Source: Gordonibacter pamelaeae (lineage in GTDB: Bacteria; Actinomycetota; Coriobacteriia; Coriobacteriales; Eggerthellaceae). From it: a DNA stretch of 64,000 nucleotides. Made by a program: the position numbers and the translations under genes. The stretch lies in assembly GCF_042665095.1 (NCBI RefSeq), contig NZ_JBHTBV010000008.1; one strand, 5' to 3'. Below, one piece after another: positions 43,739 to 55,334 of this stretch (position 1 is the first letter of the stretch; each line of letters opens with the position of its first letter). The notes beneath the pieces were generated by a model that saw nothing but the letters and a program-made list of their open reading frames with translations, was not told where the DNA came from and searched no databases.

Positions 43739-45805
43739 CTACCTTGCTGCCCAGGCGGAATTCTTGTTGAACAGGTTGTCGTACTGCACCGTGGCGTAGG
43801 CGCGCAGGGCATCCAGCGCGCCGGGGTTCCCGCCGTCCTCGTCGCCGAAGCCGTGCCAGGCTCCGTCGGCGGTCAAAAAGCCGTTGAGGTTGATGGCGGG
43901 GACCGCCTCGCGCACGGCCAGCAGGAAGCGCTGGTAGCCCGTCGTGGGCAGGCCCGCGGCCTCCACCAGCTTCGATCCCAGGTAGTTGAGGCTCGTGCGC
44001 CCGTTCGCGCCGCTGTCTGGCGCGTGCGCGCCCTGTGCGCGGGCGGCATCGTTCGCCCAGATGAGGTACGGCACGGTGTAGCGTTCCTGCACGGCCTCGA
44101 GCCCCAGGTCGTCGGCCGCCGAGCCGTGGGTGGCCTCGAACAGCCAGTCGCTGAAGCCGGGCTGGTGGTCGCCGAAGAAGCACAGCACCACGGGCCGGTC
44201 GAGCGCGTTCAGCCTGTCCACGAGGTAGGCGAGGTCGCGGTCGGCCTGGCGGATGACGCTCGCGTACTCGTCGAGCTCCGACGACGTGCTGCCGTCGCCG
44301 AGCGGCACGCTCACCGCCAGCTCGTCGGCGAGGCCGCCCACGTCGTAGCCGCCGTGGTTCTGCAGCGTCACGTCGAAGACGAACTGCGGGCGCTCGTCGG
44401 CCTCAAGCAGGTCGAGCACGTAGTCGTACGTCGCGCGGTCGGTGGTGAGCCCGCGCAGCGTGTCGGCGCCCTCGAACGCGGCCTGGTCGGCGAACTGGTC
44501 GAATCCCAGCTGGTCGTACACGCGGTCGCGGCGCCAGTTCGTGTTCTCGGCCGGGTGGACGGCATGGGTCGCGTAACCCAGCGCGTCGAAGTACGACACG
44601 AGGCTCTCGGCGCCGTCGAGGTCGTACAGCACGTAGGGGTACACGCCGCCGCCGAGGTGCCCCATGCTCGAGCCGGTGAGGAACTCGAACTCGCTGTTGC
44701 ATGTGCCGCCGCCGAGCGCCGACACGTACGCGTCGCCCGCCTCGAGCGCTTCCGCGGCAATCTCGTAATAGTGCGCGGGGCGGGCGTCGGTGCCCGCGAG
44801 GCCGGGATAGCGCGACAGGTCCGCGAACGTCTCGTTCATGACGGCTATCACGGTGGGGGCCTCGGTCTCGCCGGCCGTCTCGGGCGCGCCGCCGCCGAGC
44901 CCGCCGATCAGCGCCGCCACGCCGTCGGCGTCATAGCCGTCCGGTTCCGCAGGGCTTAGGTCCTGCACGCGCTTGAGGAAGCAGAGGGTCGATCCCTGCT
45001 CGGCGTACGACTCCTTCACACCCCAGACGTCCACCGTGCACGCGTACGCCTCCTCCAGGTCGTAGGAGCCCAGCCACCAGCCGAAGCATGCCGCCACGGC
45101 CACGGCGCACGCCGCGTTCGCCGCGACCCGCCGCGGCGAGACCGTCGCCCTCGGCAGGAGGGAGAGCGCCGCGAGGCACAGGGCGAGCACGGCGGCAGCC
45201 TCCAGCAGCCGTGCGTCGAGCGCGAACGTGTAGCCGGATCCCACCGAGGCGGCCGTCGAGAGCGCGAACAGGTCGGCCGGCACGATGGGCTGCCCCTTGA
45301 ACGCGATCACGAAATGGTTCGCCGTGCCCGCCAGGAAGCAGGCGGCCAGGAACAGGGCCACGGCCGCGCGCGAGCGCTGCCCGGCGAAGTACACGACGGC
45401 GAGGAGCAACGCGAGCACGCACAGGTTCGCCGCCGCATAGTAAGGGTCCATGGCGAGCAGGGCGTTGTTCCACGGCCGTTCCAGCAGGTAGAAGCCCGCG
45501 GGTACGGCAAGCGCCACGACAAGGGGGCGCACCGTGCCCGCCGCCCGCCCGCTCGTGCCCGGGATGCGCCCGCGCCCGAGCGGCACGCAGCCGCAGGCGG
45601 CCAGCAGCAGGGCCGTGAAGGCCGTTTGCGGCCAGGGCGCTTCGACGAGGCCGGCCGCGGCGTAGAGGCACAGGCCGAGGGCCGCCAGGCAGCCGGCCAG
45701 GGCGGCGGCGAGCGCCAAGGGGCGCGGGTGCGCAGGTGCGTTGGGCGCCCGCGCGGCGGATGCGGGCTCGGTCGGGACGGCAAGGCGGGTCTGCCGCTCG
45801 GTCAT
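43739..45805 (-). CDS. LTA-synthase-type membrane sulfatase/phosphoglycerol transferase
   Basis: 688 residues: about six N-terminal membrane helices, then an extracellular alkaline-phosphatase-fold domain with metal/nucleophile motifs (VIAVMNETFADLS; GGGTCNSEFEFLTG with the likely Thr nucleophile region; FDVTLQNHGGY; VVLCFFGDHQPGF). This is the LtaS/OpgB layout, which transfers glycerol-phosphate or similar groups onto envelope polymers. Whether it makes true lipoteichoic acid is unknown. GAGGAG precedes the ATG. It is divergent from hppA across 296 bases, which hold an AAGGGG/CCCCTT hairpin (45862-45886). Confidence 0.85.
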   Translation of the reverse strand: MTERQTRLAVPTEPASAARAPNAPAHPRPLALAAALAGCLAALGLCLYAAAGLVEAPWPQTAFTALLLAACGCVPLGRGRIPGTSGRAAGTVRPLVVALAVPAGFYLLERPWNNALLAMDPYYAAANLCVLALLLAVVYFAGQRSRAAVALFLAACFLAGTANHFVIAFKGQPIVPADLFALSTAASVGSGYTFALDARLLEAAAVLALCLAALSLLPRATVSPRRVAANAACAVAVAACFGWWLGSYDLEEAYACTVDVWGVKESYAEQGSTLCFLKRVQDLSPAEPDGYDADGVAALIGGLGGGAPETAGETEAPTVIAVMNETFADLSRYPGLAGTDARPAHYYEIAAEALEAGDAYVSALGGGTCNSEFEFLTGSSMGHLGGGVYPYVLYDLDGAESLVSYFDALGYATHAVHPAENTNWRRDRVYDQLGFDQFADQAAFEGADTLRGLTTDRATYDYVLDLLEADERPQFVFDVTLQNHGGYDVGGLADELAVSVPLGDGSTSSELDEYASVIRQADRDLAYLVDRLNALDRPVVLCFFGDHQPGFSDWLFEATHGSAADDLGLEAVQERYTVPYLIWANDAARAQGAHAPDSGANGRTSLNYLGSKLVEAAGLPTTGYQRFLLAVREAVPAINLNGFLTADGAWHGFGDEDGGNPGALDALRAYATVQYDNLFNKNSAWAAR

Positions 45806-45993
45806 AGGTACTCCTCGGTGAAAGACGGCGCTCGTCCGATACGATGCCCGTCCGCGTGCATAAGGGGATATTCCATCATACCCCTTTTCCCGCCGCCCGC
45901 ACCGCGGGCTCTGGCGAGCGGTCCGCGCAGGGGCGAACCGTAACCGACGAGCAGGCCGATTGGAACGTACCTCCAGAAAACCTCGATTTCCCC

Positions 45994-46021
45994 TTCACAT
46001 TATCTCCGAATCCCCTAGAAT
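45994..46021 (+). promoter_or_regulatory. Candidate promoter for hppA
   Basis: TTCACA (-35) and TAGAAT (-10) are separated by 16 bases, each one mismatch from consensus. They stand 80 bases before the GTG start. Confidence 0.6.
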
Positions 46022-46101
46022 AAGGCAGTTGCTATCTTCCCACCACAATGCCCGGTGCGAAGGCAGCATCGTCATAACGGTCGAACCAAGGAGGAAGACA
46101 C

Positions 46102-48240
<2,139 letters not shown>

Positions 48241-48265
48241 ACCTTCCTGCAGAAGCGTTCTTCTC

Positions 48266-48304
48266 GGGGACCCCGGCGCCAAGCCGGGGTCCCCGTTGTT
48301 TTTC
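48266..48304 (+). terminator. Rho-independent terminator after hppA
   Basis: A perfect 12-bp stem (48266-48277 with 48283-48294) with a five-base loop is followed by GTTGTTTTTC. Confidence 0.9.
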
Positions 48305-48402
48305 GGGGGCGGGGCGGCCGCCTCGCGGGCCGGAGGACCCCGCCCTGCCAGCCAGCCCCAAGGGATGTTACGGCTGCTTTACTGGGGGCAAATGCTCCGG
48401 CT

Positions 48403-48667
48403 TCCCCTTTGATGCATAGTTGATGATCGCGGTCGTGCCGCATGCGCAAAGCGCCTTGCGCATGCCTGCGGCGATTCGATATATGATTGAAAGGGTAAGG
48501 GACAAAAAGGCTCGGTAATCTATAGATTTCGGACGGAAACCAAGGGATGGCGAATGTGGTGTTTGCGAAACGCCTGGTAGCAGCCTCGGTGTTTCAATTA
48601 TCTTTTATTCAGAATAACGACAACGGCCCCTTTTTGTCCACGGCACCGTATGCACCGTGTGTCGAGC
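48403..48667. repeat. Two-copy intergenic repeat, copy 1
   Basis: About 265 bases, mostly identical to 60574-60836. It contains a strong hairpin (GCATGCGCAA / TTGCGCATGC with an ATCGC/GCGAT base, about 48426-48475). A 140-base section follows, closed by GGACAAAAAGG (48500-48510) and CCTTTTTGTCC (48629-48639). Between them is a very conserved core with CTATAGATTTCGGACGG and CCAAGGGATGGCGAATG, and a GAAACGCC/GGTGTTTC stem. It is more AT-rich than its surroundings. Copy 1 precedes the DUF1848 gene. It is either a MITE-like element or a structured RNA. The rest of the 48241-48817 gap holds only the hppA terminator. Confidence 0.75.
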
Positions 48668-48817
48668 GCCTCCTTCGAGGACCACTGCACGCAAAGGTTG
48701 TCATATTGTGCTCATCAGCCGATTGTGCGCCAAACGGGGAGTCAGAACAAATGTTTGTCCATTGCCGTATTCTATGGTATGTTCGGAGAGCACGCTGTTT
48801 CGCGGAGGAGGCTGCGC

Positions 48818-49885
48818 GTGATCATCAGCGCATCGCGGCGCACGGACATACCCCGGTTCTTCATGGACTGGATGCTGAACCGCCTAAAGGAGGGGTACGC
48901 GCTCGTGCGCAACCCCATGTGCCGCACGCAGGTGAGCCGCGTGGCGCTCGGCGCAGGGGCGGTGGACTGCCTGGCGTTCTGGACGAAGGACCCCACGCCG
49001 CTGCTCGCGCAGGCCGCGCGCTTGGAGAGTGCGGCGCCCGCCCCGTACTTCGTGCAGTTCACGCTCAACGCTTACGGCGCGGACGTGGAGGCGGGGCTGC
49101 CGCGCAAGGCTGAGCTCGTGGAGACGTTCCGCGAGCTGGCACGCCTCCTGGGCCCCGAGCGCGTGGTGTGGCGCTACAGCCCGATCCTGCTCGGCGGCTC
49201 CGGCGGTCGCTACACCGAAGGGCACCACCTGCGCTACTTCGAGACGTTCGCCCGTAAGCTGGAGGGTTCCACGCGCGCGTGCCGGTTGAGCTTCCTGGAC
49301 GTGTACCCCAAGATCGCGCCCCGCATGCGGGCGCTGGGCCTCTTCGGCGTGCCGGAGGGGCGGAAGGCCGCGCTCGCGCTGCGTCTGGCCGAGATAGGCG
49401 CCGCGCACGGCATGGAGGTGGGCGGCTGCGGCGATGCGGCCCTCGCGCAGGCTGGCCTGGCGGGAGCCGGCTGCATCGATGCGGCGCTCGTCGCGCGCGT
49501 GGCCGGGGTGGATGCGCGCGCTGGCTCGCCGGCGGCGCCGGGGGCGTGCCGCTGCGCGCCGAGCGTGGACATCGGAACCTACGATACGTGTGCCAACGGC
49601 TGCGTGTACTGCTATGCGAACCCGGGCGCGCGACGGGAGGGCGTGGGGCGGGGGCCGGCGAGCCCGGACGGCTATCCGGGGAAGAGGGGCGACGGCGACG
49701 GCCGGGCAGGCGGATGTGCGGCGCCGGGCGGTCCGGGGGCCGTGCAGACGGGGGACGGCGCACCCTGGCGCCTCGCGCGCTACGATCCGACCGCGCCGAT
49801 GCTCTGCGACGCCCTGCGGCCGGGCGACGTCGTGACCGAGCGCGCCATGCCGCCGCTGCCGAAGGCCACGCTGCCGCTGTTCTGA
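48818..49885 (+). CDS. DUF1848-family protein with C-terminal Cys cluster
   Basis: 355 residues beginning VIISASRRTDIPRF and containing NPMCRTQVSRV, AFWTKDPTPLL and RYSPILLGG, the DUF1848 signature blocks. Near the end, YDTCANGCVYCYAN provides a CX3CX2C-type cluster site like that of radical-SAM proteins. A Gly-rich insertion of about 60 residues follows, and then the conserved end RPGDVVTERAMP. The function is unknown in the family. GTG 48818 is chosen for GGAGGAG at the right distance and because the family starts here; the open frame upstream reads into the repeat. Confidence 0.8.
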   Translation: MIISASRRTDIPRFFMDWMLNRLKEGYALVRNPMCRTQVSRVALGAGAVDCLAFWTKDPTPLLAQAARLESAAPAPYFVQFTLNAYGADVEAGLPRKAELVETFRELARLLGPERVVWRYSPILLGGSGGRYTEGHHLRYFETFARKLEGSTRACRLSFLDVYPKIAPRMRALGLFGVPEGRKAALALRLAEIGAAHGMEVGGCGDAALAQAGLAGAGCIDAALVARVAGVDARAGSPAAPGACRCAPSVDIGTYDTCANGCVYCYANPGARREGVGRGPASPDGYPGKRGDGDGRAGGCAAPGGPGAVQTGDGAPWRLARYDPTAPMLCDALRPGDVVTERAMPPLPKATLPLF

Positions 49886-49956
49886 CCCGGCGGGAGGCGG
49901 CGCGGTCGGCTGGGCCGCCCGCGGGCGCCGGGCAGGGAGGCGGGTGGATGCGCCTG

Positions 49957-50727
49957 CTAGCGCAGGTCGCTCACGTGCTGGCAGGCGTCGCCGTAGGGCA
50001 CGTAGCGGTAGGAGGCAACGACCTCCTGGCCGTTCGCGGGATCGAGCGCCACGAAGTTGTCCAGCGTGAGCGCGTCGGGGTCTTGCGCATCGCGGTAGCC
50101 GATGAGGCAGATCCAGTGCTCGCCGTAGGGGCCGGACACGTGGGCGACCGTGGGGCGCCCGGCCGCGATCTCGTCGTAGGCCTCGCGCAGGAGCGCCGCG
50201 TCGGAGCCGAGGGAGCGGAACGACGAGTTACCGCCGCCCCAGCCGGGCCACGTGCAGCAGCCGCAGCCGTAGGCGGCGTGGTCGTTGGCCTTCCCGGTGA
50301 GCACGGCGTCGCCGTAGGCGCAGGCGTAGCCGGGGCAGCACACGGCATGCCCGCCGGCGCTTTGGTTCCCAATGGCGGCTATGAGGGCCGGGTCGTAGGC
50401 GAGCACCTTGTCGGTGCGCTGCGCGGCCGCGGCCGCCGCCCGCTCGGCCTGCTGCTGCTCGTAGACGGCCTGCGCCGTGGCGAGCACCTGCAAGTCGGAC
50501 GCCGGGGACGCCGCAGCGTCGGCCCCGGGTGGGGCGGGCTCGCTTGCCGAGAGCGTTGCAGCGAGGAGCGACGAGGGCGAGGGGAGGGGCGAGGAGGAGG
50601 CCGCCGCCGACGGGGCGACCGCCGTCGCCGGGGCCGCATCTGCCCGGTCGGCAGACGGGAAAAGCAAGAGCAGCAAGGCGAGCGCCGCAAGGTATGCGGG
50701 CGCTGCCGAAAGGGCGCGCGATGCCAT
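49957..50727 (-). CDS. Secreted C39-like papain-fold protein
   Basis: 256 residues: an N-terminal signal/anchor helix (ALSAAPAYLAALALLLLLF), a low-complexity Ala/Ser/Pro linker, then a C39-type domain with a candidate Cys in GGHAVCCPGYACAYGDAV, His in GPYGEHWICLIGY and Asp in TLDNFVALDP. It could be a cysteine peptidase or a wall-associated relative (peptidase C39_2 family). The Cys-rich stretch (YGCGCCTW) is unusual. It is divergent from the FAD oxidoreductase. Confidence 0.65.
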   Translation of the reverse strand: MASRALSAAPAYLAALALLLLLFPSADRADAAPATAVAPSAAASSSPLPSPSSLLAATLSASEPAPPGADAAASPASDLQVLATAQAVYEQQQAERAAAAAAQRTDKVLAYDPALIAAIGNQSAGGHAVCCPGYACAYGDAVLTGKANDHAAYGCGCCTWPGWGGGNSSFRSLGSDAALLREAYDEIAAGRPTVAHVSGPYGEHWICLIGYRDAQDPDALTLDNFVALDPANGQEVVASYRYVPYGDACQHVSDLR

Positions 50728-50932
50728 GGAGCAGCATCCTTTCCACGGCTGTGTCGGGTTCGTTTCGGGGGTGTTTGCAGCCGTCGGCATCCGATGGTAA
50801 CGAAACGGCAACGTCCGAGGTAGCGGACCGGGTTGAAACCTGCCGAAGCATCACATCGGGCACACGTCATCCCCACAGCCCCTGCAACGATTCTCCACGG
50901 TCGCCGTGCGCCCTCGGGCGCGCAAGGGCGCT

Positions 50933-51007
50933 GGTCCGCCCGATCAAAGCTCGGGCGGACCGGCTTTGGCTCGGTCAGGCCGGCTCCGGCACGGCGGGCC
51001 GGTTTTT
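50933..51007 (+). promoter_or_regulatory. Leader hairpin pair upstream of FAD oxidoreductase
   Basis: GGTCCGCCCGA (50933-50943) pairs exactly with 50951-50961. GACCG, at the end of that arm, can instead pair with CGGTC at 50972-50976. A short CCGGC/GCCGG hairpin (50980-51002) follows, with TTTTT at 51003. The layout resembles an attenuator, but a -10 element (TACAAT, 51074) lies after it, so it may instead end upstream transcription. Confidence 0.35.
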
Positions 51008-51138
51008 CGGCGCGGCAGCTTACGGCAAGTATGCGGCGGGCGGCCCGCGCGCCGGCAGGGGCGGGCCATGCGCTACAATGCGGGAAGGGCGCGGCCGTGC
51101 GGGCGCGGCGCCGCGCAGGGAAGCGAAGGAGGCGCGCC

Positions 51139-52539
51139 ATGGGCGCACAGGACACCGACGTCGTCATCGTGGGGGCCGGCCCCGCCGGCATCTTCTGCGC
51201 GCTCGCGCTCGTCGAGCGCGGGTTCGCAGGGCGCATCGTCATGCTGGACAAGGGGCTGGCCGTGGAGGACCGCACGTGCCCCAAGCAGGCGGGCGGGCCG
51301 TGCCTCGGCTGCGAGCCGTGCCGCATCACCACGGGGTTCTCGGGCGCGGGCGCGTTCTCGGACGGCAAGCTGTCGCTGTCGAGCGAGGTGGGCGGCGATT
51401 TGCCCGACCTCATCGGCCACGAGGCCGTGCAGGCGGCCATCGGGGAGGTGGACGGCGTGTACCTGGCGTTCGGCGCCGACGGCCGCGTGGAGGGCGCCGG
51501 TCCCCGCCCGGAGGTGGACGGCATACGCCTGCGCGCCATCAAGGCGGGCCTCAAGCTCGTGGACTGCCCGCTGCGCCACCTGGGCACGGAGCGGGCGCGC
51601 GAGCTGTACGCGCGCTTGGAGCGCCACCTGGTCGACGCGGGCGTGGACCTGCGCTTCCGCACCACCTGCACTCAGGTGCTCGTGGACGGCGATGCCTGCA
51701 CGGGCGTGGCGGCGGAGGGCCCCGAGGGCGCCTACGAGCTGCGCGCCCGTCACACGGTGGTGGCCACCGGCCGGCGCGGGGCCGACTGGCTGGAGCGCAT
51801 GTGCCGCGAGCATCGGATAGCGCACGGCCCCGGTCCCGTGGACATCGGCGTGCGCGTGGAGGTGCGCAACGAGGTCATGCGCACGGTGAACGACGTGCTG
51901 TACGAGAGCAAGCTCATCGGCTACCCCAAGCCCTTCAAGAACAAGGTGCGCACGTTCTGCCAGAATCCCGGCGGCTTCGTGAGCCAGGAGAACTACGACG
52001 GGGGCCTCGCCGTGGTGAACGGCCACTCGTACAAGGAGCGGAAGTCCGCGAACACGAACCTGGCCATCCTGTGCTCGCACAACTTCTCCGAACCCTTCGA
52101 CCAGCCCATCGCCTATGCGCAGAAGGTGGGCGAGCTCACGAACATGCTGGGCGACGGTCGCATCCTCGTGCAGCGCCTGGGCGACATCCTGGACGGGAAG
52201 CGCACCTGGGACAAGGAGCTGCGCCGCAGCAACGTGGCGCCCACGCTGGGCGATGCGGTGGCCGGCGACATAACGGCCGCCATGCCCTACCGCGCCATGA
52301 CGAACATCCTGGCCTTCATGCTGGTCGTGGACGAGGTGGTGCCCGGCTTCGCCGCCCCCGAGACGCTGCTGTACTCGCCGGAGCTCAAGTTCTACAGCAA
52401 CCGTGTGAAGATGGACGAGGGCTTCCGCACGAGCGTGCGGGGCCTGCGCTGCCTGGGGGACTCGAGCGGCTGGACGCGCGGGCTCATGATGGCATCCGTC
52501 ATGGGCTATTTGGCGGGACGTTCGCTTGCCGACGCCTAG
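51139..52539 (+). CDS. FAD-dependent oxidoreductase, BaiN/HI0933-like relative
   Basis: 466 residues with an N-terminal dinucleotide fold (DVVIVGAGPAGIFCALAL), then a Cys-rich CPKQAGGPCLGCEPCRITTGFSGAGAFSDGK block and a second FAD-contact region (VVATGRRGADWLERM). The C terminus has GLRCLGDSSGWTRGLMMA, where the flavin pyrophosphate binds. It belongs to the large group of uncharacterised NAD(P)/FAD-dependent oxidoreductases; the substrate is unknown. AAGGAGG supports the ATG at 51139. Confidence 0.82.
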   Translation: MGAQDTDVVIVGAGPAGIFCALALVERGFAGRIVMLDKGLAVEDRTCPKQAGGPCLGCEPCRITTGFSGAGAFSDGKLSLSSEVGGDLPDLIGHEAVQAAIGEVDGVYLAFGADGRVEGAGPRPEVDGIRLRAIKAGLKLVDCPLRHLGTERARELYARLERHLVDAGVDLRFRTTCTQVLVDGDACTGVAAEGPEGAYELRARHTVVATGRRGADWLERMCREHRIAHGPGPVDIGVRVEVRNEVMRTVNDVLYESKLIGYPKPFKNKVRTFCQNPGGFVSQENYDGGLAVVNGHSYKERKSANTNLAILCSHNFSEPFDQPIAYAQKVGELTNMLGDGRILVQRLGDILDGKRTWDKELRRSNVAPTLGDAVAGDITAAMPYRAMTNILAFMLVVDEVVPGFAAPETLLYSPELKFYSNRVKMDEGFRTSVRGLRCLGDSSGWTRGLMMASVMGYLAGRSLADA

Positions 52540-52701
52540 AACAGGGGAAACGCGCGCGTACTCCATCTGCATGACACGGTGCGCGCAGGCTGCATGACGA
52601 AAATCAGCCGTCTGCACGATAGCCGGGCGGCGTGCAACGGCCCATACTGCGGAGCTGTTTGAAACCGATGGGGACGATTCCCCGCGCATTGGAGGCGTAC
52701 T

Positions 52702-52962
52702 ATGAAGATCCTCGGTATGGGCATGCCCGAACTGCTCATCATCCTCGGCGTAATTCTGCTCATCTTCGGCCCGAAGAACCTGCCGAAGCTCGGCGCCGCG
52801 CTGGGCTCGACGGTGAAGAACCTGCGCGAGGGCCTTGGCGGCGACAAGAAGGTCGAGAGCGTCGACGACGACGCCGAGATCGTGGAGTCCGAGGACGAGG
52901 ACGCCGCCGAGGGCGACGAGCCCAAGGCCGCGAAGAAGGTGCGCGCCCGCAAGGCCGCCTAG
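52702..52962 (+). CDS. tatA: Twin-arginine translocase subunit TatA/E
   Basis: 86 residues: MPELLIILGVILLIFGPKNLPKLGAALGS is the TatA transmembrane helix, FGP hinge and amphipathic helix, followed by an acidic then basic tail. It forms the variable pore for folded, cofactor-bearing exported proteins. GGAGG supports the ATG. TatC is not next to it. The preceding gap has several CTGCATGAC/CTGCACGA repeats (52567-52620). Confidence 0.9.
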   Translation: MKILGMGMPELLIILGVILLIFGPKNLPKLGAALGSTVKNLREGLGGDKKVESVDDDAEIVESEDEDAAEGDEPKAAKKVRARKAA

Positions 52963-53036
52963 GCACGCAATCCCGCGCGCTGCGCGCAAGCGCATGCGCT
53001 GTTCCTTCCCTTGAGCGCGAACTCCCTCCTCGCGCT

Positions 53037-53077
53037 CGGCCATGCGCCTGTGCAACCGCACGGGCGCATGGCCGTTT
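53037..53077 (+). terminator. Terminator after tatA
   Basis: A 17-bp imperfect stem (53037-53053 with 53058-53074) with an AACC loop is followed by TTTC. The following gap (53078-53441) holds a CTATCAT -10-like element at 53396 and otherwise shows no gene that I can support. Confidence 0.7.
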
Positions 53078-53441
53078 CAGGGGAGGGGTCGCGAGCCCTC
53101 CGTCCCCCCGCGAGTCGGCCCGCTCCCGCTCTCGCGAGCCGGCGCGAATCGTGCGTGCTGGGGGAGCGATCCGGCGCATCGGGAAGTCCCCGAGGTCGAC
53201 CGCATGCGCCGGGCGGCCGCCTTCGGACGCGGGCACCCGGCCGGCTGGTGCGAACGGTCGGATGCTCCCGTCTCCCAAGCCTTCTCCTTGCGGCTCGCTC
53301 CCTGGCGCGATCCCTCTCGCTTGTTGGGCTGGATCCGCTTCCCGTGCTCGTTTTGCGGGTGCGCGCGCTGCGGGGCCGGCCGCGGGCCGGCATGCGCTAT
53401 CATGGTGCTTCCGATATCCGCAGGGGAAGGGAGGCCCGGGC

Positions 53442-55124
53442 ATGGGCGCGCATCGCCGTGGCGGCAGGGCCTCCCTGCGCGCCGTCGTAGGGTTCGCCTG
53501 CAACCAGGGCTTCGTCTTCTCGCTGTTCTACATGGGCGCGAACCGGGCGTTCGGCGAGGGCATCCTGTCGTTCGAGCGGGCGGACCTGTTCGGCACGCTG
53601 CTGTTCATGATGGTTTCGTTCGGCCTCCTGCGCGTGGCCTCCCCCAAGGCGCGCGGGGCGCTGCTCGCGCGGCCGCTTCTGTGGTGCTACGCCGTGCTGC
53701 TCGTGGTGGGCTCGATCGTGCCGGCGCTCGCCGGGAATCCGGCTCCGGCGAGCCTCGCGCTGGAGAGCGCGCTCGTGGGCCTGCCCGCCGGGCTCATGCT
53801 GGCCGCGTGGGGCCGTGCGCTGGGCGGGCTGTCGCTGGACCGGGCGCTGCCGGCGGTGTTCGTGGGCTCGGCCGTGGGCGCCACGGCCTGCTTCGCCATG
53901 GCGACGGTGCCGGTGGAGGGCGCCGCCTTCTTGTTGAAGCTGCTGCCGCTGGGCAGCGCCTGGGCGCTCCAGGCCCTCGTCTGCGCGGGTGCCCGGCCCG
54001 GCAGGGGCGGCGGCGCTGCGGCGGCCGGCGCCGGCGCCCACGATGGCGAGGCCCCTGCGGTCGGCAGGGCTGCAGGGGCCTCGGCCGTGCAGGCCGCCTC
54101 GGCCGCCTGCGCCGCCGGGGCCGCGTCCTCGGCCCGCGCCCCGCAGGGCGCCGAGCCCCCGGAGTCCCCGCTGTCGCTGCGGGTGCTGCTGGCCACGCCC
54201 GCCGAGCGGGCGCAGGCGGCGCGCCTCTCGCTCAAGATGGTGGCCGGCACCGTGCTGTTCGGCTTGGCGGCGGGCTTCATGGAAACGTACGGCTCGGACC
54301 CTGGCATGGCGTCCACGCCCGCCTTCCCCGCCACGCTGCTGCTGTTCGTGCTGTTCTGCATCGCGGCCCTGCAGCTTCTGGCCACAGGAGGCCTCGACCT
54401 CGAGGCGGGCCCGGGCGCGGCATCGGGAACGGGCGCCGCCGGCGGCCCGGGCGCGGCGACCCCCGACGACGGCGCGCCCGCCGAGCCCGAAGGGCCGCTC
54501 GACGACGTGTACCGGCTGGCCGTCCTCGTGATGATGGCGGGCTTTCTGTTCGTGCCCGTGCTCGGCGACTTCGGCGTGCCGGGCGAGGCCATCGTGCTGG
54601 CGGGCTACCTGGGGCTGTCGGCCGTGCTCGTGTCGCTGTTCCTGGTCATGGCGCGCATCACGGGGCAGGATGCGGCGCAGTCGTTCGCCCGCGGCTTCAC
54701 GGCCCTGTTCGCGGGCGAGATGGCCGGCGTGGCGCTGGGCAACGTCATCGACGTGGTGGCCGGCACCGAGCAGACGCCCTACGTCGTGGTGGCCTGCGCC
54801 GGCCTCGCGGCGCTCTACGCGTTCCTCTTCCTGTTCACCGAGCGCGACTTCCGGGCGCTGTCCGTCATCGCGCGCGACGCCGACCGCTTCGACGACGCGT
54901 GCTCGCTCATCGCCGCCGAGAACGGCCTGTCCAAGCGCGAGGCCGAGATCCTCCCGTTCGCGCTCAAGGGCCGCACGGGCGAGCGCATCGCCGCCGAGTT
55001 CTACATCTCGAAGAGCACGGTGGACACCCACCTGCGCCGCATCTACGCGAAGTGCGGCGTCCACGGCCGCCAGGAGCTCATCGACCTGGGCGAGCGCACC
55101 GAGCGCCGCCTGTCGGGCCGCTAG
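53442..55124 (+). CDS. LuxR-family regulator with multi-spanning membrane domain
   Basis: 560 residues: about 12 membrane helices, split by two Ala/Gly/Pro-rich cytoplasmic loops (about residues 185-245 and 325-360), then a C-terminal LuxR/GerE helix-turn-helix (AENGLSKREAEILPFALKGRTGERIAAEFYISKSTVDTHLRRIYAKCGVHGRQELI). Membrane-bound LuxR regulators of this layout are greatly expanded in Eggerthellaceae and often control neighbouring metabolic genes. No receptor ligand can be named. AAGGGAGG supports the ATG. Confidence 0.88.
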   Translation: MGAHRRGGRASLRAVVGFACNQGFVFSLFYMGANRAFGEGILSFERADLFGTLLFMMVSFGLLRVASPKARGALLARPLLWCYAVLLVVGSIVPALAGNPAPASLALESALVGLPAGLMLAAWGRALGGLSLDRALPAVFVGSAVGATACFAMATVPVEGAAFLLKLLPLGSAWALQALVCAGARPGRGGGAAAAGAGAHDGEAPAVGRAAGASAVQAASAACAAGAASSARAPQGAEPPESPLSLRVLLATPAERAQAARLSLKMVAGTVLFGLAAGFMETYGSDPGMASTPAFPATLLLFVLFCIAALQLLATGGLDLEAGPGAASGTGAAGGPGAATPDDGAPAEPEGPLDDVYRLAVLVMMAGFLFVPVLGDFGVPGEAIVLAGYLGLSAVLVSLFLVMARITGQDAAQSFARGFTALFAGEMAGVALGNVIDVVAGTEQTPYVVVACAGLAALYAFLFLFTERDFRALSVIARDADRFDDACSLIAAENGLSKREAEILPFALKGRTGERIAAEFYISKSTVDTHLRRIYAKCGVHGRQELIDLGERTERRLSGR

Positions 55125-55263
55125 GGCCCCGCTTGGGCCCATGCCCTGCGGCAGCCGGGCCCTCCGGGCGCCCGCCCGCCGCGCCCTGCGCCGCCCTGGC
55201 GCAGAACGCGGGCCTTCCGCGCATCCCGTCCGCTCCCGCACGTCTGCGCGGGCCCGGATAGGG

Positions 55264-55269
55264 TACAAT
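55264..55269 (+). promoter_or_regulatory. Candidate -10 element of the GGDEF gene
   Basis: TACAAT lies about 66 bases before the ATG. I do not see a convincing -35. Confidence 0.4.
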
Positions 55270-55334
55270 CGGTTGTCGAAGGTGGGGGAGCTGGCGCAGC
55301 GGGCGCCTTGGCGAGGCGAAGGCGGGAGCGTCGC

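Noticed and set aside
48440..48640. Known riboswitch (cyclic di-GMP or molybdenum cofactor type) in the repeat
   Set aside because: The conserved core does not show the GNRA tetraloop/receptor or helix signatures I would expect, and copy 2 is not in a leader position.
48547..49113. 188-codon frame starting in the repeat (ATGGCGAATG)
   Set aside because: The same ATG in the second repeat copy stops after 16 codons, there is no spaced ribosome site, and the frame overlaps the DUF1848 gene.
53078..53441. Possible small protein in the gap before the LuxR gene
   Set aside because: All frames are Arg/Pro/Ser-rich without a ribosome site; treated as non-coding.
53042..55261. 739-codon plus-strand frame over the LuxR gene
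   Set aside because: Out-of-frame reading of the LuxR-type regulator; Arg/Gly-rich with no membrane helices.
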